Positions 25,683 through 33,918 of a stretch of 64,000 nt of DNA are shown here, piece after piece. The notes beneath the pieces were generated by a model. It searched no databases. It had not been told where the DNA came from and was given only the letters and a program-made list of their open reading frames with translations. The DNA lies in the NCBI RefSeq assembly GCF_000424325.1, contig NZ_AUJR01000023.1, positions 18,628-82,627 on the forward strand, read 5' to 3'. Positions within the stretch are counted from its first letter, which is position 1. Each line of letters opens with the position of its first letter. Both the position numbers and the translations under genes were made by a program. The DNA is from [Clostridium] clostridioforme AGR2157. Its GTDB lineage: Bacteria > Bacillota > Clostridia > Lachnospirales > Lachnospiraceae.

Positions 25683-27407
25683 ATGTTGCGGAACATGTTC
25701 AAAAAAACGTATACGAAAATAGATACGAAATATAAGCCCCAGGCCGGTTCCGGACAGGAGCCGGCAATCCCGGAAGGATTATGGCGCAAATGTAACAAGT
25801 GCGGGCAGCCAATCTATGTGGAAGACGTAAAGAACAATTACTACGTATGTCCAAAGTGCAACGGCTATTTCCGTGTTCATGCATACCGCCGTATCGAGAT
25901 GCTGGCGGATGAGGGAACCTTTGAAGAGTGGAACAAGGAAATGCCTTTCTCCAACCCCCTGAACTTTCCGGGATATGAGAAAAAGGTTCTGGCTGCCAGG
26001 GAAAAGAGCCGCCTCAACGAGGCCATTGTCACCGGCAAATGCAGAATTGACGGAAATCCTGCTGTAGTCGGCGTCTGCGATGCCCGTTTTATCATGAGCA
26101 GCATGGGCCATGTGGTGGGTGAGAAAATCACCGACGCCATAGAGCGCGCCACCAGGGAAAAACTGCCGGTTATCCTCTTTGCCTGCTCAGGCGGAGCCAG
26201 GATGCAGGAGGGCATCGTATCCCTGATGCAGATGGCCAAGACCTCCGCTGCCTTAAAGCGCCATCACGAGGCAGGGCAGCTGTTTATCAGCGTACTTACG
26301 GACCCTACCACAGGAGGTGTCACGGCCAGCTTTGCCATGCTGGGCGATATCATATTGGCAGAGCCTCACGCGCTGATTGGCTTTGCGGGTCCCAGGGTCA
26401 TTGAGCAGACCATTGGGCAGAAGCTGCCGGAAGGGTTCCAGCGTTCTGAATTCCTTCTGGAACATGGATTTGTGGATAAGATTGTGGAGCGGAAGGACCA
26501 GAAAAGGGTCATTGGACAGATTCTGTATATGCACCGCAGCCACAAGATGAATATAGAGTTAAAGAATCCGGTGGAGACAGCCGGGACTTTTGTGGATAAA
26601 CCATCTAAGTCACAGGCGGATGGTGGAAAAACTGCCTGGGATACGGTCCTTCTCTCCAGGAAGTCCGACCGTCCCGTTGCCACGGATTATATCAACGCCC
26701 TGTTTGATGAATTTATCGAATTACACGGGGACCGGTATTTTAAGGATGACGGCGCCATTGTGGGCGGCGTTGCCATGTTCCACGGCATGCCTGTGACGGT
26801 CATCGGACAGCAGAAGGGCAAGAACACCAAGGACAACATCATCCGCAACTTCGGAATGCCGTCCCCTGACGGCTACCGCAAGGCGCTGCGTCTGATGAAG
26901 CAGGCAGAAACCTTTGGACGTCCGGTCATCTGCTTTGTGGATACGCCGGGAGCTTTCTGCGGACTGGAGGCGGAGGAGAGGGGACAGGGCGAGGCCATTG
27001 CCAGGAACCTCTTCGAGATATCCGACCTCAAGGTGCCGGTGCTCTCCATTGTAATCGGAGAGGGCGGAAGCGGCGGCGCATTGGCCATGGCTGTGGCCGA
27101 CGAGGTGTGGATGCTGGAAAATGCCATTTACTCCATCCTTTCACCGGAGGGATTTGCCTCCATTCTGTATAAGGACAGCAAGAAGGCGCCGGATGCCGCC
27201 AAGGTCATGAAGGTGACGGCTAAGGACCTTTTACAGCTTAAGCTGATTGAACGTATCGTGCCTGAGGAAGAACCAGCATGCACGGATAATCTCTACCGTC
27301 TCGCTGAATATATGGACAGCGCCATGGCAGAGTTCTTTAAAACGTATCTCGCCATGAGCGATGAGGAGCTTAGGGAGCACAGGTACCAGAGATTTAGGAG
27401 AATGTAA
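25683..27407 (+). CDS. accDA: Acetyl-CoA carboxylase carboxyltransferase, fused beta-alpha subunits
   Basis: This 574-residue protein joins both carboxyltransferase subunits. Residues 1-280 are AccD: a zinc finger with Cys37, Cys40, Cys56 and Cys59, then the crotonase-like core ([29 protein letters not shown]). After a short linker around residues 290-315, residues 318-574 are AccA ([39 protein letters not shown]). In most bacteria these are two genes; the ancestral beta-then-alpha order is kept. It transfers CO2 from biotin to acetyl-CoA to make malonyl-CoA. The stop overlaps the next start by one base. The 96-base gap before it holds a weak stem-loop near 25616-25654. Confidence 0.95.
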   Translation: MLRNMFKKTYTKIDTKYKPQAGSGQEPAIPEGLWRKCNKCGQPIYVEDVKNNYYVCPKCNGYFRVHAYRRIEMLADEGTFEEWNKEMPFSNPLNFPGYEKKVLAAREKSRLNEAIVTGKCRIDGNPAVVGVCDARFIMSSMGHVVGEKITDAIERATREKLPVILFACSGGARMQEGIVSLMQMAKTSAALKRHHEAGQLFISVLTDPTTGGVTASFAMLGDIILAEPHALIGFAGPRVIEQTIGQKLPEGFQRSEFLLEHGFVDKIVERKDQKRVIGQILYMHRSHKMNIELKNPVETAGTFVDKPSKSQADGGKTAWDTVLLSRKSDRPVATDYINALFDEFIELHGDRYFKDDGAIVGGVAMFHGMPVTVIGQQKGKNTKDNIIRNFGMPSPDGYRKALRLMKQAETFGRPVICFVDTPGAFCGLEAEERGQGEAIARNLFEISDLKVPVLSIVIGEGGSGGALAMAVADEVWMLENAIYSILSPEGFASILYKDSKKAPDAAKVMKVTAKDLLQLKLIERIVPEEEPACTDNLYRLAEYMDSAMAEFFKTYLAMSDEELREHRYQRFRRM

Positions 27408-28540
27408 TGAGTGAGTTAAAACCATTGGTAATCGGTGATTTAGTAGTTGAAAAACCAATCATCCAGGGAGGAATGGGCGTGGGCATCAGCCTGCACAGGC
27501 TGGCCGGAGCCGTGGCAAAGGCCGGCGGCATGGGCATCATATCTGCCGCCCAGATTGGTTTCAGGGAGCCGGATTTCACCACCAATTTCGTGGAAGCAAA
27601 CCTAAGGTCCATCCGCAGGGAGATGAAGCTGGCCAGGGAAATCGCACCCCAGGGAGCGATTGGTTTCAACATCATGGTGGCTACCAAGCACTATGACATG
27701 TGGGTTAAGGAGGCTGTGAAGGCAGGCGCCGACATCATCATATCAGGTGCCGGACTTCCTGTATCCCTGCCTGAATACGTGGAAGCTGCCTATGCTGAGA
27801 TGGAGGAAAAGCCGGCCCGCAGGATTAAGCTGGCGCCCATTGTGTCGTCCGCCAAGTCGGCCATGGTCATCTGCAAGATGTGGGACAGAAAATGCCACAT
27901 TGCCCCTGATCTGGTTGTGGTGGAAGGACCGCTGGCCGGAGGCCATCTGGGATTCTCACCGGACCAGTTATCCGCCTATGGCGCAGACACCGCCGATGTG
28001 CCGGCCACCTATGACCGGGATGCCTATGACAGGGAAGTAAAGGCTGTCATAAAGGTAGTGGAGGAATATGGAGCCAAGTACGGCAGGCATATACCTGTGG
28101 TCACTGCAGGCGGCATCTACACCCACGAGGACGTGATGCACCAGCTTGAACTGGGAGCTGACGGCGTCCAGGTTGCCACCAGGTTTGTGACGACCGAGGA
28201 GTGTGATGCCTCTGACGCCTATAAGCAGGCTTATATAAATGCCGGCAAGGAAGATATTGTCATCACCCAGAGTCCTGTGGGCATGCCTGGAAGGGCAATC
28301 TTAAATCCTTTCTTAAGCCAGATAAAGGGCGGCGGCAGGCCGGCTATCAAGTCCTGTTTCCAGTGTCTTGAGCACTGTGACATCAGGACCATTCCCTATT
28401 GCATTACCATGGCGCTGGTAAATGCGGCAGAGGGGGATACAGACCATGGCCTTTTATTCTGCGGAAGCAATGCTTACCGTGCGGAGAAAATTGATACTGT
28501 GGATAACGTCATGAAGGAATTAACAGGAGAGCTGGCTTAA
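27407..28540 (+). CDS. FMN-dependent nitronate monooxygenase/FabK-like protein
   Basis: This 377-residue TIM-barrel flavoprotein is of the nitronate monooxygenase (2-nitropropane dioxygenase) superfamily. It has KPIIQGGMGVGISLHRLA at the N-terminus, VVEGPLAGGHLG with the usual His, and VVTAGGIYTHEDV as phosphate loop. A Cys-containing tail (KSCFQCLEHCD) is not found in FabK. Its start overlaps the accDA stop, so it is co-translated with the fatty acid genes, which suggests a lipid-related or quality-control oxidation. True substrate unknown. Confidence 0.85.
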   Translation: MSELKPLVIGDLVVEKPIIQGGMGVGISLHRLAGAVAKAGGMGIISAAQIGFREPDFTTNFVEANLRSIRREMKLAREIAPQGAIGFNIMVATKHYDMWVKEAVKAGADIIISGAGLPVSLPEYVEAAYAEMEEKPARRIKLAPIVSSAKSAMVICKMWDRKCHIAPDLVVVEGPLAGGHLGFSPDQLSAYGADTADVPATYDRDAYDREVKAVIKVVEEYGAKYGRHIPVVTAGGIYTHEDVMHQLELGADGVQVATRFVTTEECDASDAYKQAYINAGKEDIVITQSPVGMPGRAILNPFLSQIKGGGRPAIKSCFQCLEHCDIRTIPYCITMALVNAAEGDTDHGLLFCGSNAYRAEKIDTVDNVMKELTGELA

Positions 28541-28556
28541 TGCCGGCTCTTTTTTC
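28529..28556 (+). terminator. Rho-independent terminator of the fab operon
   Basis: GAGCTGGC/GCCGGCTC with a 5-base loop and one G-T pair, followed by six T. The left arm overlaps the last codons of the operon. Confidence 0.85.
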
Positions 28557-28602
28557 CTTATTTTACAAGGAATTTCCGCTGCCGGGAACAGCCGGACAAC
28601 CC

Positions 28603-28654
28603 TTATCCCCAGATAATTAACAAAGATATCCACAAGATATCCACATTATCCACC
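28603..28654 (+). repeat. Cluster of four DnaA-box-like nonamers
   Basis: TTATCCCCA (28603), ATATCCACA (28626), ATATCCACA (28637) and TTATCCACC (28646) all lie on one strand, each one mismatch from TTATCCACA, the last three at 9-11 bp spacing. A perfect 12-bp palindrome CCGGATATCCGG follows at 28656-28667. No dnaA or dnaN is near, so this is not an obvious origin. The rest of the 28557-28800 gap shows nothing else recognised. Confidence 0.45.
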
Positions 28655-28800
28655 ACCGGATATCCGGAGCTGTGCCATGGCCATTCTATCTGTCATTTTT
28701 ATTACGGTTCTCTTTCATTTTCCCTCTGCCCATTGACCCTCAAAAGGGAAGATCTTAAAATGTAGCTATGAAGAAACTGAATGAAACAGAGGGGGTGAAG

Positions 28801-29637
28801 ATGGAAAAAGCGTTGGCGGAGAAAACAGGGGGGTATCTCATAGGCGACGTTGCCCATATGGTTGGCCTGAGCAGGGATGCCCTGCGTTTTTATGAGAAAA
28901 AGGGAATCATCCATGCAGATAAGAAGGAAAACGGATACAGATATTATTCAGAGGCCGATATCTACAGATTGATGTATATACTTTATCACAGAAAGATGAA
29001 TACCAGCCTGGAAGAGATAGGGGGCCTTATGAGCGGGCAGAACTCCACATCCGCTATGAGACAGCATGTCAGGCAGCGCATGGCCGAGGAGGAGGAAGCC
29101 CTCAGGCGGCACAACCAGGCAATTATGAGGCTTAAGCTGTTTGAAAAGGATATAAGCCGCATAGAGGCGTGCATGGGCAGGTATTCCATAAGGAAATTCC
29201 CCAAAGCATATGTGATTGCCAACTGTTCTGACCTGCAGGAGGGGTTAGGAACGTGGTTTAAGCTGTCCTCTACCATTCCGGGACTGGATATGGCTTATTT
29301 TTATAATGTACTCACCTACACGGGACAGGATCTGGAAGAAAAAGAAACCCAGCTTCTGCTCTATGAGGGACTGGAGAAGGGGCTGGGCCAGGAGTTTAAC
29401 CGGAGTCTGTATTCTATGACGGAGGAGCCGGAATGTATCTATACCATTATTGAATCAGAGTATACTCATCCGGATTTTGACATGATTCACAAGATGGTCC
29501 AGTGGGCCCATAAACATGGCCTGGAGCCCATGGAGCGCGTATACGCCAATGATATGACTTCCTTTTTCGCAAAGGACAAGACTACGTACTGTCTGGAAAT
29601 CTACATGCCTTTTAAGAGGATTGCGTCGCCGGTATGA
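28801..29637 (+). CDS. MerR-family regulator with GyrI-like effector domain
   Basis: This 278-residue regulator has an N-terminal MerR winged helix (YLIGDVAHMVGLSRDALRFYE..KENGYRYYSE, residues about 15-60) and a linking helix to about 115. A 160-residue C-terminal domain of the BmrR/GyrI ligand-binding type follows. GAGGGGGTGA at 28788-28797 favours the ATG at 28801 over the one at 28768. It converges on a YitT-type membrane protein gene whose promoter has the stretched 19-bp spacer typical of MerR targets, so control of that gene is plausible. Ligand unknown. Confidence 0.85.
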   Translation: MEKALAEKTGGYLIGDVAHMVGLSRDALRFYEKKGIIHADKKENGYRYYSEADIYRLMYILYHRKMNTSLEEIGGLMSGQNSTSAMRQHVRQRMAEEEEALRRHNQAIMRLKLFEKDISRIEACMGRYSIRKFPKAYVIANCSDLQEGLGTWFKLSSTIPGLDMAYFYNVLTYTGQDLEEKETQLLLYEGLEKGLGQEFNRSLYSMTEEPECIYTIIESEYTHPDFDMIHKMVQWAHKHGLEPMERVYANDMTSFFAKDKTTYCLEIYMPFKRIASPV

Positions 29638-29641
29638 TACT

Positions 29642-29675
29642 GGTAAGGGTTCTTGCCCGTATCTTTATCCTTACC
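29642..29675. terminator. Weak convergent stem-loop
   Basis: GGTAAGG (29642-29648) pairs with CCTTACC (29669-29675) in the gap between the convergent MerR and YitT-type genes. No clear T-run follows. Confidence 0.3.
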
Positions 29676-30354
29676 CGTTATCAGCCAGTGTTTCCTTGCC
29701 GCTGTTCTCATCCTCCTTGTGAACGCCGAAGTTCTGTATGAAGTCAATCATAAAGGAGGATACGATCACTGTTATAAGTGAGTATACGATACGTACTGCC
29801 GGGATATACGACAGGGACAGCACCAGCACGGATACGTCCGTCAGCAGGTATGCCCTGGATATACGGCAGCCCGTTACCTTGGAGATGACCAGGGCCAGGG
29901 CATCGTCCCCGGCGCAGGAAGCTCCCTGGCGGACCACAAGGCCGCAGCCGGTACCGATGAAGCATCCGCCTGCCAGAGCCGCCAGAAGGGGGTAATCAGC
30001 CAGACTTGGAAGTACCGGGGGAAACAGTTCCCAGAGCCGGAAGAATCCGGCCATACATAAGGTTGCAAAGACGGAGGTCTTAAGGAATTCCCTGCCCAGG
30101 AAACGAAAGCCCAGGGCATAGCTTAAGGCGTCCAGCACAGGTGACAGTATGGAAGATGACATGCCAAACCAGAAATGAAAGAGCAGAATCAATCCCAGAA
30201 TACCTCCCTCCGTTATATCCGCCTGCTGGTGGATATTGTAAATGCCAAAGGTGGTAATGGCTGTACCCAGGATGATGGATAACACAGTCTTTGGGTGAAA
30301 GGTTAAGGATAATTCCTGTACAGCGCGGCAAGCCAGCTTCTTCAGCTGCTTCAT
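29671..30354 (-). CDS. YitT-family membrane protein
   Basis: This 227-residue protein has about five or six hydrophobic helices. Family features are GIYNIHQQADITEGGILGL near residue 35 and a second-half glycine-rich segment GLVVRQGASCAGDDALALV. The C-terminal soluble DUF2179 domain found in many YitT proteins is absent. The ATG at 30354 follows AAAGGAC; longer in-frame starts lie across a hairpin leader and are rejected. Function in the family is unknown, with transport suspected. Confidence 0.78.
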   Translation of the reverse strand: MKQLKKLACRAVQELSLTFHPKTVLSIILGTAITTFGIYNIHQQADITEGGILGLILLFHFWFGMSSSILSPVLDALSYALGFRFLGREFLKTSVFATLCMAGFFRLWELFPPVLPSLADYPLLAALAGGCFIGTGCGLVVRQGASCAGDDALALVISKVTGCRISRAYLLTDVSVLVLSLSYIPAVRIVYSLITVIVSSFMIDFIQNFGVHKEDENSGKETLADNG

Positions 30355-30396
30355 AATAAAACGTCCTTTCTGTAAATGGGTTATAAAACCGGTTAG

Positions 30397-30432
30397 GGGC
30401 GGTCCGGGAATCCAAGGGATTCCGGGCCGCCC
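30397..30432 (-). promoter_or_regulatory. Strong hairpin in the leader of the YitT-type gene
   Basis: GGGCGGTCCGGGAATCC pairs with GGATTCCGGGCCGCCC around a three-base loop, almost perfectly over 16 bp. It would form at the 5' end of the leftward transcript and could stabilise it or attenuate it. No T-run follows on the minus strand. Confidence 0.55.
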
Positions 30433-30449
30433 TGTTATGCTGTAGTACC

Positions 30450-30480
30450 AGTATACCTCATGTACCCCGGGGGCTGTCAA
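30450..30480 (-). promoter_or_regulatory. Promoter with 19-bp spacer before the YitT-type gene
   Basis: On the minus strand TTGACA (30480-30475) and TATACT (30455-30450) are 19 bp apart with a CCCCGGGG palindrome in the spacer. Spacing of 19-20 bp with a dyad is the classic MerR-activated layout; a MerR gene lies 0.8 kb away. Confidence 0.55.
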
Positions 30481-30631
30481 GTGGGGACTTCACAGACCGT
30501 TATCAGTCCAGCTTTTCCGTGCCGGAATCCACGATTCTGCCCTTGCTGTCTGTCTTGTAGTACTGTATGGGCATATGCCACTGGACCGGGAATAGAATGG
30601 AATAAGAATGCCATGAAACAGGCGGAGAAAC

Positions 30632-31246
30632 ATGCTGAATTATCTATGGGCAGGAATGACACTGACGGGAATACTCTGGGGGGCGCTTCACGGTCAGATG
30701 ACGGCTGTGACCGATGGGGCAATCCAGGCATCAAAGGAGGCGGTGACTCTGTGCATCACCATGCTGGGCGTCATGACCCTGTGGACCGGGGTGCTGGAGA
30801 TCGGACACCGCTCCGGGTTGGTGGAACAGCTGGCAAGAAGAATGGGACCGGTACTCACCTTCCTTTTTCCAAGGCTGGACCCGGACGGAGAGGCAAGGAA
30901 GCAGATAAGCGTCAATATGATTGCAAACATATTGGGCCTGGGGTGGGCCGCAACGCCGGCCGGCTTAAAGGCCATGGAGGAGCTGAAAAAGGTGGAGGAG
31001 GAGCGCAGGAAGGGAGGTGCGGCCGGGCAGAAAGATACGGCCGGGCGGGAGGGGACTGCCAGCAATGAGATGTGTACATTTCTCATTATCAACATATCCT
31101 CCCTGCAGCTTATACCCATGAACATGATTGCATACCGGAGCCAGTACGGAAGCGTGAATCCTACTGCCATTGTAGGTCCGGCCCTGGCGGCTACCTTTAT
31201 CAGCACAGTGGTTGCGGTGATATTCTGCAGGGTTATGGACCGGTAG
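30632..31246 (+). CDS. spmA: Spore maturation protein A
   Basis: This 204-residue membrane protein of the nucleoside-recognition (Gate) fold is needed with SpmB for core dehydration and heat resistance of spores in Bacillus and Clostridium. It shows GALHGQMTAVTDGAIQASKE, FPRLDPDG.ARKQISVNM and SSLQLIPMNMIAYR. A variable charged loop at about residues 119-147 is typical. The ATG follows GGCGGAG. spmB, normally the next gene, lies 12.7 kb away at 43939, with cysK and the tricarboxylate island between them. Confidence 0.9.
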   Translation: MLNYLWAGMTLTGILWGALHGQMTAVTDGAIQASKEAVTLCITMLGVMTLWTGVLEIGHRSGLVEQLARRMGPVLTFLFPRLDPDGEARKQISVNMIANILGLGWAATPAGLKAMEELKKVEEERRKGGAAGQKDTAGREGTASNEMCTFLIINISSLQLIPMNMIAYRSQYGSVNPTAIVGPALAATFISTVVAVIFCRVMDR

Positions 31247-31260
31247 GTGCGGGCGGTGCA

Positions 31261-31289
31261 TTGAAGTATGACGAAAGAAACGCTATACT
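31261..31289 (+). promoter_or_regulatory. Orphan promoter left of the island
   Basis: TTGAAG, a 17 bp spacer and TATACT point rightward, but within about 130 bases the sequence changes to the leftward citrate lyase genes. Only a short open frame of 38 codons (31301-31417, no ribosome site) follows. It may be the promoter of a gene displaced when the island arrived. Confidence 0.4.
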
Positions 31290-31308
31290 GGATACAACAG
31301 ATGAAGGG

Positions 31309-31352
31309 AGGCTGTGGGAACGGCTCTATGGGAAGCCATATCCCCACAGCCT
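31309..31352. terminator. Stem-loop after spmA and after the citrate lyase operon
   Basis: AGGCTGTGGG and CCCACAGCCT form a 10-bp stem with an inner GGCT/AGCC pair. There is no T-run. It would be met by transcripts from both sides. Confidence 0.4.
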
Positions 31353-31418
31353 GTATGATGGACATCAACGAAAATCCAATTCCCATTCCCCGACCACCGC
31401 CGCTGCACTTTTGCTGAT

Positions 31419-32462
31419 TTAATAATGTATTACGTTGTCCGAATTCTGAATTGCCGCAATTATTTTCTGTGCTTCTGCTGAAGTAAAGTAATTCCAGGTT
31501 GTATCCGGAACTATCTTTTTTAAATCTTCCCATTGCATATTTTTTATATACTGACGCACTGTTGATGCACTGATAATTGTTCCTTCCTTTTCTTTTCTCG
31601 GTACCACAATGCAGTCAATATCTTTTTTCTTCAGTTCTTCCATCATAATCCGGTTATAAATCCCCGTCACCTGACTGAAAGGTTCTTCACCCACATATCT
31701 GCGACAGATCTGCAGTTCCCGGGCTATCTGAAAAAACACTGCCAAATCAAGTCTGGCATGACCTTCCATAACCGTTTCCTCATCCTTTAGAAAATAACTT
31801 GGAAACGTAGCGTTGCTGATGATATACGGACCGCTTTCATGCACCACTACATTTGGAAGATGCGCCACACCCTCCTGCACCAGTTTCTTCCGAACCGCAA
31901 ACGGTACCAAACTTGCATCTTCACTGACTACAAACAAATGCACAATATCATTTTCTTCTGCCGCTTTTTCCACCAGATATTGATGTCCCAGCGTAAAAGG
32001 ATTGGCATTCATCACAATCGCTGCTGCTTTTTTGCTCTCAAAGACAGGTTTTTCCAACTTTTTTAAATAATCACGAAATCCCGTCCGACGGTTTTCCATA
32101 AATACAACACGGTTGTCTGCCCTTGCAATCTCATAAAAACCAAGATCCCCGAAAAATTTTGCTGAATCACATTTCGTATAAAGAAACAGATGATAATTTC
32201 CCCGTTCGAACTGAATCTGAATCAAATGACTCACCACCTGGTTCAGCAGTCCTTCTCCCTGATGAGCTTTGCTGACTGCAAAACAACGTAAGGTATTTCC
32301 AAAGCAGCTTCCTGTTGCAACAGGATTATAGTCGTCATCATATAAACAACATGTATAATCCAGATTTTTATCCAAAGTAATTCCTTCATTTTCCAGTAAC
32401 ACTTTTACCTGTTTTATCCCCCGATGGTCATTTGGATAAATCTGTGAAATCACAAATCCCAT
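31419..32462 (-). CDS. citC: [Citrate [pro-3S]-lyase] ligase
   Basis: This 347-residue enzyme acetylates the thiol of the citrate lyase prosthetic group with ATP and acetate, switching the lyase on. It has an N-terminal GNAT-like domain (LRCFAVSKAHQGEGLLNQVV) and a C-terminal nucleotidyltransferase domain starting MNANPFTLGHQYLVEKAA, with SASTVRQYI near the end. AAAGGAGC precedes the ATG, inside the end of citXG. Last gene of the leftward operon, as usual for activation genes. Base composition is AT-richer than flanking genes. Confidence 0.93.
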   Translation of the reverse strand: MGFVISQIYPNDHRGIKQVKVLLENEGITLDKNLDYTCCLYDDDYNPVATGSCFGNTLRCFAVSKAHQGEGLLNQVVSHLIQIQFERGNYHLFLYTKCDSAKFFGDLGFYEIARADNRVVFMENRRTGFRDYLKKLEKPVFESKKAAAIVMNANPFTLGHQYLVEKAAEENDIVHLFVVSEDASLVPFAVRKKLVQEGVAHLPNVVVHESGPYIISNATFPSYFLKDEETVMEGHARLDLAVFFQIARELQICRRYVGEEPFSQVTGIYNRIMMEELKKKDIDCIVVPRKEKEGTIISASTVRQYIKNMQWEDLKKIVPDTTWNYFTSAEAQKIIAAIQNSDNVIHY

Positions 32463-32465
32463 AAT

Positions 32466-33821
32466 CTATTGCTCCTTTAAGAAATACAAAAAGTATGTAA
32501 AGGCCAGCAGGTCCGCGCTTCCTCCGGGCGAAAGATTTTTACTGATAAATGCCCTGTCAAGAATCTCCAGCATATCTTCCTCCGGATAAGGATTTCTTTC
32601 CAGAATTTCTTTTATTTCTTCTGTCACCTGAAGCTGAGTTTCCCGATTGCTTCGTGCAATCAGATTTGTATCTACCGTAGATACCATCAATGCCAACAAA
32701 GCTATGCACCCTGCCTGTTCCAGAGATAAACCTTTTTTCAGTCCTCTTTCCAGAGCCGGTAATCCAGCCTCCATAACTGCCGGAAACCCTTTTTCCGCTT
32801 GACCGCGGATTCCTGTGATTCCATATTTTACATACAGTTTTTCTCCTGTTGTTCCGGCATTTTCTTCTGTCACTCCCCGAAAATCATGTTCAACAATTCC
32901 TTTTGTCATCGCTGCACATTCCCCCAATACAACTTTGACATTTTTCCATTTTTCCCGGGGAAGACGACCAAGAGCACCACAAAGTATTCCAATAGAAAAC
33001 AACGCACCTTTATGTGTATTTACACCATTTGTAGCCTGATTCATATCATAACCAGCAATTTTTCCTGCCCAGCGCAGTCTGCGAAAAGTTTCTTTTGGAG
33101 GTTCCTGGGCTGTTTCCATTCCCATCTGTGCACACTTCTGAAAATAAGGCCATAAAGAAACTGTACTGGACATAAAAGTAAAGCAGTCCATATCTTTATG
33201 ACTTCCACTGTTTCTCCGATCCACAAGCCCCGGTTTCGGAGTAGTGCACACTTCATACAACAGGCTTCTGCAAGCCAGTTCTGCAATCTTCCGGCTATCC
33301 TGCTCCTGAAATTCCTTCAGCAGGAGTTCCTTTGTGGTCTGCTCAAGCTCTGCAACAGAATGGGTTCTGTTTCTGGCACATTCCTTTGCCGGGTTACCAC
33401 AGAGCAGACAGGTTCTCGGACTTTCGCCGATTTCCATACGCTCTATATGATTGCCATTTTCATCAAGAACATCCATATCAAAGAGACGCCCAACCGACAG
33501 ATTATTTTCTATTTCCACTGTTATTTTTTTTATCTCCACAGCATTGCCTTTTACACAATAATAACATACATTTCCCGTATTTTCGGAATAACATTCCTGA
33601 TGCAGACATTCTATTCCTGCACTTACAAGCTGATGTCTTAAAATATCACAGCCATATTCAAACGCCCGGTATATTAACCTGTTATTTTTAACCGGTCCGG
33701 CAATATTCATAGTAAAGCAGATTAGAACAGAAGCATATTTCTGCTGCAAAGACAGCTGACGATGCACACGCAATTCTCTTGCATCCAGCATTTCCATTAG
33801 TGAAACTTCTTTTCCTGTCAT
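32466..33821 (-). CDS. citXG: Bifunctional citrate lyase prosthetic group protein CitXG
   Basis: This 451-residue protein joins two activities that build and attach the citrate lyase cofactor. Residues 1-170 are CitX (holo-ACP synthase, MLDARELRVHRQLSLQ..), which transfers the phosphoribosyl-dephospho-CoA group to CitD. Residues about 185-451 are CitG (triphosphoribosyl-dephospho-CoA synthase: TTPKPGLVDRRNSGSHKDMD and a late LSPGGSADLLA). Such fusions are known in other citrate fermenters. AAGGAGA precedes the ATG. The 97-base gap before it holds a hairpin near 33863-33892 but no promoter. Confidence 0.92.
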   Translation of the reverse strand: MTGKEVSLMEMLDARELRVHRQLSLQQKYASVLICFTMNIAGPVKNNRLIYRAFEYGCDILRHQLVSAGIECLHQECYSENTGNVCYYCVKGNAVEIKKITVEIENNLSVGRLFDMDVLDENGNHIERMEIGESPRTCLLCGNPAKECARNRTHSVAELEQTTKELLLKEFQEQDSRKIAELACRSLLYEVCTTPKPGLVDRRNSGSHKDMDCFTFMSSTVSLWPYFQKCAQMGMETAQEPPKETFRRLRWAGKIAGYDMNQATNGVNTHKGALFSIGILCGALGRLPREKWKNVKVVLGECAAMTKGIVEHDFRGVTEENAGTTGEKLYVKYGITGIRGQAEKGFPAVMEAGLPALERGLKKGLSLEQAGCIALLALMVSTVDTNLIARSNRETQLQVTEEIKEILERNPYPEEDMLEILDRAFISKNLSPGGSADLLAFTYFLYFLKEQ

Positions 33822-33862
33822 TTTGTCGTCTCCTTTTTCACATTGTTTCCGGTTTCTTATTT

Positions 33863-33892
33863 AGAGGGTCCGATAGGAGGACGGACCACTCT
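33863..33892 (-). other. Hairpin between citF and citXG
   Basis: GGTCCG and CGGACC plus flanking AGAG/CTCT pairs form a stem with a bulge in the only sizeable gap inside the operon. It probably lowers expression of the cofactor genes relative to the lyase subunits. Confidence 0.35.
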
Positions 33893-33918
33893 GCTTTTTG
33901 TAACAGATACGATTTAAA

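Noticed and set aside
28603..28667. Chromosomal replication origin
   Set aside because: No dnaA, dnaN or AT-rich unwinding region next to the nonamers; reported only as a DnaA-box-like cluster.
31301..31417. 38-codon frame after the orphan promoter, with a Pro-rich end
   Set aside because: No ribosome site and the frame crosses a hairpin; more likely leftover sequence at the island edge.
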